A stretch of DNA of 64,000 bases from Homoserinibacter sp. YIM 151385. Lineage in GTDB: Bacteria > Actinomycetota > Actinomycetes > Actinomycetales > Microbacteriaceae. The DNA is taken from contig NZ_CP115175.1 of the NCBI RefSeq assembly GCF_027912415.1, forward strand, positions 1,922,001 through 1,986,000. The letters run 5' to 3'. The notes under the pieces were generated by a model. That model saw nothing but the letters and a program-made list of their open reading frames with translations. It was not told where the DNA came from and searched no databases. Shown here in pieces: positions 60,525 to 64,000 of the stretch; the stretch's first letter is position 1; every line of letters begins with the position of its first letter. The position numbers were made by a program, and so were the translations under genes.

Positions 60525-61592
60525 TCAGCCCCGTTCGTGGACGTACGTCACGATGCGGGTCAGCACCTCGGGGTCGGTCTCGGGCGGCACGCCGTGGCCG
60601 AGGTTCACGATGTGCGCGGGCGCCTCGGCGCCGCGGTCGAGCACGTCGTCGATGTGCGCGCGCAGCGTCGACCAGGAGGCGCCGAGGAGCGCCGAGTCGA
60701 TGTTGCCCTGGAGCGTCGACGTGCCGCCGAGCCGACGATTCGCCTCGTCGAGCGGGAGCCGCCAGTCGATCCCGACGACGTCCGCGCCGACATCGCGCAT
60801 GACGTCCAGGAAGTCGCCGCCGCCGAGCCCGAAGTGCGACTTCGGCACATCGAGCCCGCGGAGGTGGTCGAAGGCGCGGCGCGAGTGCGGTGCGACCCGG
60901 CGCTGGTAGTCGCGACGACCGAGCGAGCCGACCCAGGAGTCGAAGAGCTGGACGGCGCTCGCGCCCGCCTCGACCTGCGCGCGCAGGAACATGCCGGAGG
61001 CGTCGGCGCACCAGTTCAGGAGCGAGGCCCAGGCGTGCGGGTCGGAGTACATGAGCGCCCGCGCGCGGCCCTGATCCTTCGAGGGACCGCCCTCGACGAG
61101 GTAGCTCGCGAGCGTGAACGGGGCGCCCGCGAAGCCGATGAGCGGCGTCTCGCCGAGCTCCGCGACCGTCAGCGCGACGGCCTCGCGGATCGGGTCGAGC
61201 GCCGCCGGGTCGAGGGGGCGCAGCGCGAGGACGTCGGCGGCGGTCCGGATGGGGTGCTCGAGCACCGGGCCGCGGCCCGCGACGATCTCGACGCCGATCC
61301 CGGCCAGCTTCACGGGGATGACGATGTCGCTGAAGAAGACCGCCGCATCCACCCCGTGCCGGCGCACCGGCTGCAGCGTGATCTCGCTCGCGATCTCCGG
61401 TGTCAGGCACGACTCGAGCATCGGCCGGCCCTCGCGGAGGGCGCGGTACTCGGGGAGGCTGCGGCCGGCCTGGCGCATGAACCAGACGGGGCGGACGGGG
61501 ACGCGCTCGCCGCGGTAGGCCCGCACGAAGGGGCTGGCGGCGGTGCGCCCGTCGACGAGGGGATGGGACTCGGGAAGGCTCACGGGCTCCAT
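60525..61592 (-). CDS. hemE: Uroporphyrinogen decarboxylase
   Basis: 355 aa. VRPVWFMRQAGRSLPEYR near the N-terminus, FSDIVIPVKLAGIGVE, GFAGAPFTLASYLVEGG and GNIDSALL. Converts uroporphyrinogen III to coproporphyrinogen III. First of hemE-cgoX and the small genes; divergent from hemA with 68 bp between starts. ATG at 61592 is used; a GTG nine bases downstream is also possible. Confidence 0.95.
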   Translation of the reverse strand: MEPVSLPESHPLVDGRTAASPFVRAYRGERVPVRPVWFMRQAGRSLPEYRALREGRPMLESCLTPEIASEITLQPVRRHGVDAAVFFSDIVIPVKLAGIGVEIVAGRGPVLEHPIRTAADVLALRPLDPAALDPIREAVALTVAELGETPLIGFAGAPFTLASYLVEGGPSKDQGRARALMYSDPHAWASLLNWCADASGMFLRAQVEAGASAVQLFDSWVGSLGRRDYQRRVAPHSRRAFDHLRGLDVPKSHFGLGGGDFLDVMRDVGADVVGIDWRLPLDEANRRLGGTSTLQGNIDSALLGASWSTLRAHIDDVLDRGAEAPAHIVNLGHGVPPETDPEVLTRIVTYVHERG

Positions 61593-61648
61593 TGTCCCCC
61601 GCGCGCGAGGTAAGGGCCGCCTTCGTACCCCTGATGGGCAGGTGGATT

Positions 61649-61654
61649 TAGAAT
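61649..61654 (+). promoter_or_regulatory. -10 element TAGAAT, leaderless hemA
   Basis: TAGAAT, six bases, GTG at 61661. Best match to the consensus TATAAT among the leaderless starts here. Confidence 0.65.
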
Positions 61655-61660
61655 CGGTCC

Positions 61661-62938
61661 GTGCTCCTCTGCCTCACGGCGAACCACCGCAATGCGGCGT
61701 TCGACCTGCTCGACCGGCTCTCGACGGCCGCGCCGTCGGCGACCGCCGAGCTCGTCGCCGAGGCGGAGGCCGTGCAGGGGGCCGTCGTGATCGCCACCTG
61801 CAACCGCTTCGAGGCCTACCTCGACCTCGACGACCGCTCCGCGGATCCGGCGTCCGCCGTCGACCGCACGATCGAGGTCATGAGCGCCGCGGGAGGGGTG
61901 GATGCGGACGAGCTCCGCGCCGCCGTCTCCGTCGTGCGCGACCCCGAGGTCCCGCAGCACCTCTTCGCCGTCGCCTCCGGGCTCGAGTCGGTCGTCGTCG
62001 GCGAGGACGAGATCGCCGGCCAGGTGCGCCGCGCCTTCGACGCCGCCAAGCGCGACGGCACCTCGAGCCGCGAACTCGACCGCCTCTTCCAGCGGGCCGC
62101 GAGCACCTCGCGCGCCGTCCGCACCGCGACCGACCTCGGCGGCTCCGGCCGCTCGCTCGTCCGGCTCGCGCTCGAGCTCGCCTCGAGCCGCATCACCGAC
62201 TGGGCGCACGCCCGGGTCCTCGTCGTCGGCACCGGCAGCTACGCCGCGACCACGATCGCCGCACTCCGCGACCGCGGCGCCGCCCACATCAGCGTCTACT
62301 CGCGCACCGGGCGCGCGGCCATGTTCGCCCGCCGCTACGGCATCCACGCGGTCGACGGCCTGCCCGCCGCGATCGCCGAGGCGGATGTCGTCATCACCTG
62401 CACGGCCCGCTACACGGTCGTTCCCGAGGACTTCGCGAACGCGCGCCGCCGCCTCGTCATCGACCTCGGCCTCCCCCGCAACGTCGACCCGGCCGTGCGC
62501 GGGATCCCCGGCGTCGAGCTGCTCGACCTCGAGATCATCGCGCTCCACGCGCCGCTGCCCGAGCTCTCCGCCGACACGGCCCGCGGGCTCGTCGACACCG
62601 CGGCGAGCGCCTACGCCGCCGACCGCGAGGTGGCGCCCGCGATCGTCGCGCTCCGCGAGCACGTCTTCGACGCCCTCGACGCCGAGATCGCGCGAGCGCG
62701 CGGCCGCGGTGGCGACGAGCGCACCGTCGAGGCGCTGCGGCATCTGGCCGGCGTCATCCTCCACACCCCCTCGGTGCGCGGGCGCGAGCTCGCCCGCGAC
62801 GGCCGCGGCGAGGAGTTCACGGCCGGCCTCGAGGCGGTCTTCGGCATCCGCCCCGCCGCGGCACCGCAGCAGCTGCCGCTCCCCCCGCACGGGGATGCCG
62901 CAGACGGCCCCGCGGGCTCCGTCGCCTCCGCCTCCTGA
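61661..62938 (+). CDS. hemA: Glutamyl-tRNA reductase
   Basis: 425 aa. Reduces glutamyl-tRNA to glutamate-1-semialdehyde, the first committed step. Catalytic C47 in ATCNRFE, GEDEIAGQVRRAF, and the NADPH site RVLVVGTGSYAATTIA. The usual GE-x-QI motif reads GEDEI here. Final dimerisation domain ends in a Pro/Ala-rich tail. Divergent from hemE. Leaderless GTG start. A GNAT gene follows. Confidence 0.95.
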   Translation: MLLCLTANHRNAAFDLLDRLSTAAPSATAELVAEAEAVQGAVVIATCNRFEAYLDLDDRSADPASAVDRTIEVMSAAGGVDADELRAAVSVVRDPEVPQHLFAVASGLESVVVGEDEIAGQVRRAFDAAKRDGTSSRELDRLFQRAASTSRAVRTATDLGGSGRSLVRLALELASSRITDWAHARVLVVGTGSYAATTIAALRDRGAAHISVYSRTGRAAMFARRYGIHAVDGLPAAIAEADVVITCTARYTVVPEDFANARRRLVIDLGLPRNVDPAVRGIPGVELLDLEIIALHAPLPELSADTARGLVDTAASAYAADREVAPAIVALREHVFDALDAEIARARGRGGDERTVEALRHLAGVILHTPSVRGRELARDGRGEEFTAGLEAVFGIRPAAAPQQLPLPPHGDAADGPAGSVASAS

Positions 62939-62963
62939 GGTCGAGGATCCCGAGGCCCCCACG

Positions 62964-63545
62964 GTGACCGCGCGACTCGACCTCTCGGCGCCCATCGAGA
63001 CGGCGCGGCTGCGGCTGCGCACCCTCACCGAGGTCGACGTCTCGGCCGTCCACGGCTGGCGTCGCGACCCCGCGGTGACCCGCTACCTGCCCTACGGGCC
63101 GCAGACGCGCGAGCAGGTGCGCTCGAGCCTCGCCCACCAGTCGCGCACCACCCGCCTCGCGATCGACGGCGCGCGCGCGGTGCTCGCGGCGGAGCGGCTC
63201 GACGGCGGCGGAGTCGTCGGCGAGCTGCACCTGGTGCTCACCTCGGCCGCGAATCACGGCTACGAGGTCGGGTGGGTGTTCTCGCCGGACGTCGCCGGGC
63301 AGGGCTTCGCGACGGAGGCGGCCCTCGCCATCCTGGAGCTCGCCTTCCGCCCCGATGCCGGCGCCGCGCACCGCGTCGTCGCCCAGCTCGACCCCCGCAA
63401 CACCGCCTCCACCCGCCTCTGCGCCCGCCTCGGGATGCGCGAGGAGGCGCACTTCCGCAAGGACTGGCCGGTCGGCGCGGGCGGCTGGTCGGACACCGGC
63501 ATCTGGGCGATCCTCGACGAGGAGTGGGCGTCCCGCACGGCCTGA
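62964..63545 (+). CDS. GNAT-family N-acetyltransferase
   Basis: 193 aa, RimJ/RimL-like. RLRLRTLTEVDVSAVHGW at the N-terminus, the acetyl-CoA loop VFSPDVAGQGFATEA and NTASTRLCARLGMREEAHF are typical. The GTG at 62964 is chosen because similarity begins just after it and GAGG lies nine bases upstream; an ATG at 62892 inside hemA is an alternative. Substrate unknown (protein N-termini or small amines). Confidence 0.87.
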   Translation: MTARLDLSAPIETARLRLRTLTEVDVSAVHGWRRDPAVTRYLPYGPQTREQVRSSLAHQSRTTRLAIDGARAVLAAERLDGGGVVGELHLVLTSAANHGYEVGWVFSPDVAGQGFATEAALAILELAFRPDAGAAHRVVAQLDPRNTASTRLCARLGMREEAHFRKDWPVGAGGWSDTGIWAILDEEWASRTA

Positions 63546-63590
63546 CCGGCCGGGCCCGCCGCACCCGCCCCGCATCCCCACCCTCCCCCG

Positions 63591-63701
63591 CCGCCGTGCC
63601 TCTTCCGAAATGCAGGACGATCGAGGTCGCCTGCCCGAGCTGGCGGGAGCTCGAGGTGGCTTACCCCGCGCTCATCCTGCATTTCGGAAGAGGCACGGCG
63701 G
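63591..63701. terminator. Perfect 27-bp inverted repeat between convergent genes
   Basis: Arms 63591-63617 and 63675-63701 are exact reverse complements (core CTTCCGAAATGCAGGA), with a 57-base centre holding an inner CGAGCT/AGCTCG hairpin; six more pairs extend outward. It separates the GNAT and beta-lactamase-like genes. Probable bidirectional terminator or a REP-like element. Confidence 0.75.
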
Positions 63702-63751
63702 AGGGGGACGGTGGCGGGGCGGGGACGGCAGGGCGGGCGGCCGGGGGGCGG

Positions 63752-64000
63752 CTAGTGCACGTACTCCAGCAGGTCGGTGCCGATCGTGCGGAGCGCATCG
63801 AGCACCCGCAGGCGTGCCGGGAGACCCGAGTCGTTGAACTGCACCGTCACCGCGTAGGCGACCGCCGCGCGCGGACCGCGGACCACGCCCGCCTCGGCAC
63901 GCACCCCCGCATCCGTGCCGGTCTTGTTGACGAGCAGGATGCCGTGATCGGTCGAGCGGTGCGAGAGCGGATCGAGCCCGAAGGCCCCGGCGACCATCGA
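63752..64000 (-). CDS. Class A beta-lactamase-like serine hydrolase, C-terminal part
   Basis: The visible 82 codons include the KTG motif of active-site serine hydrolases in NKTGTDAGVRAEAG, where class A enzymes have K-T-G, followed by the strand AVAYAVTVQF. The SxxK region lies off the right edge. Could be a beta-lactamase or a DD-peptidase relative; nothing here decides. Convergent with the GNAT gene across a strong hairpin. Confidence 0.75.
   Translation of the reverse strand, partial: SMVAGAFGLDPLSHRSTDHGILLVNKTGTDAGVRAEAGVVRGPRAAVAYAVTVQFNDSGLPARLRVLDALRTIGTDLLEYVH

Overview
The window is a gene-dense, very GC-rich chromosomal segment of an actinobacterium, most likely a member of the Microbacteriaceae. 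Four things point that way: the codon bias; the many leaderless starts (TAnnnT, six bases, then ATG or GTG); the coproporphyrin-dependent heme pathway with HemQ; and family-typical loci such as ATP-grasp/alpha-E/transglutaminase, YtxH/Holin-X/DUF3618 and a fused PutA. I see no rRNA, tRNA, CRISPR array, prophage or insertion sequence. The genus is inference.

Layout. 1-7,180 (minus): a kdp potassium-ATPase operon read right to left as 27-aa mini-ORF, kdpF, kdpA, kdpB, kdpC, kdpD, kdpE (cut by the left edge), mostly joined by ATGA/GTGA overlaps. 7.4-12.9 kb: a serine hydrolase, an ATP-grasp/alpha-E/transglutaminase operon and an unknown small protein. 13.1-14.9 kb: a secreted RCC1-repeat protein with a wall-sorting tail. 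15-19.4 kb: an aldo/keto reductase overlapping tail-to-tail a three-gene nonulosonic (sialic-type) acid operon. 19.5-31.3 kb: small metabolic and regulatory genes, including an orphan histidine kinase with a degenerate partner, a lipoprotein resembling pyroglutamyl peptidase with its cysteine changed to serine, a CPBP protease/MerR pair, and a divergent GH1 glucosidase/TetR pair. 31.3-40.6 kb: arginine/ornithine and proline catabolism (ddaH-like, rocD, AsnC; putA, LysR) plus GntR and MarR regulators. 40.7-42.9 kb: a cystine-type ABC transporter. 43-51.5 kb: a phytoene-desaturase-like oxidoreductase, a DUF3800 gene facing a candidate small RNA, a thioesterase, an AlkA-like glycosylase, phosphofructokinase, a quinone-reductase-like enzyme and a secreted CAP protein. 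51.5-62.9 kb: every gene from glutamyl-tRNA to heme b (hemA divergent from hemE-cgoX, then hemQ-hemH-hemC-hemD-hemB-hemL), with three small envelope genes and one unknown gene embedded. 63-64 kb: a GNAT acetyltransferase and the C-terminus of a class A beta-lactamase-like protein.

The gaps between genes hold the least expected material. There are four unrelated families of long inverted repeats at gene 3' ends. One family has three copies built on the 10-bp palindrome AGACATGTCT, and one copy has become the C-terminus of the ATP-grasp protein. A second family has three copies of about 100 bp. Two more are single hairpins, one with perfect 27-bp arms. They look like dispersed REP-like elements that may also end transcription.

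The genes work as small self-contained modules: K+ uptake with its own two-component system, amino-acid degradation genes beside divergent regulators, a compact surface-sugar cassette, and a nearly contiguous heme factory.
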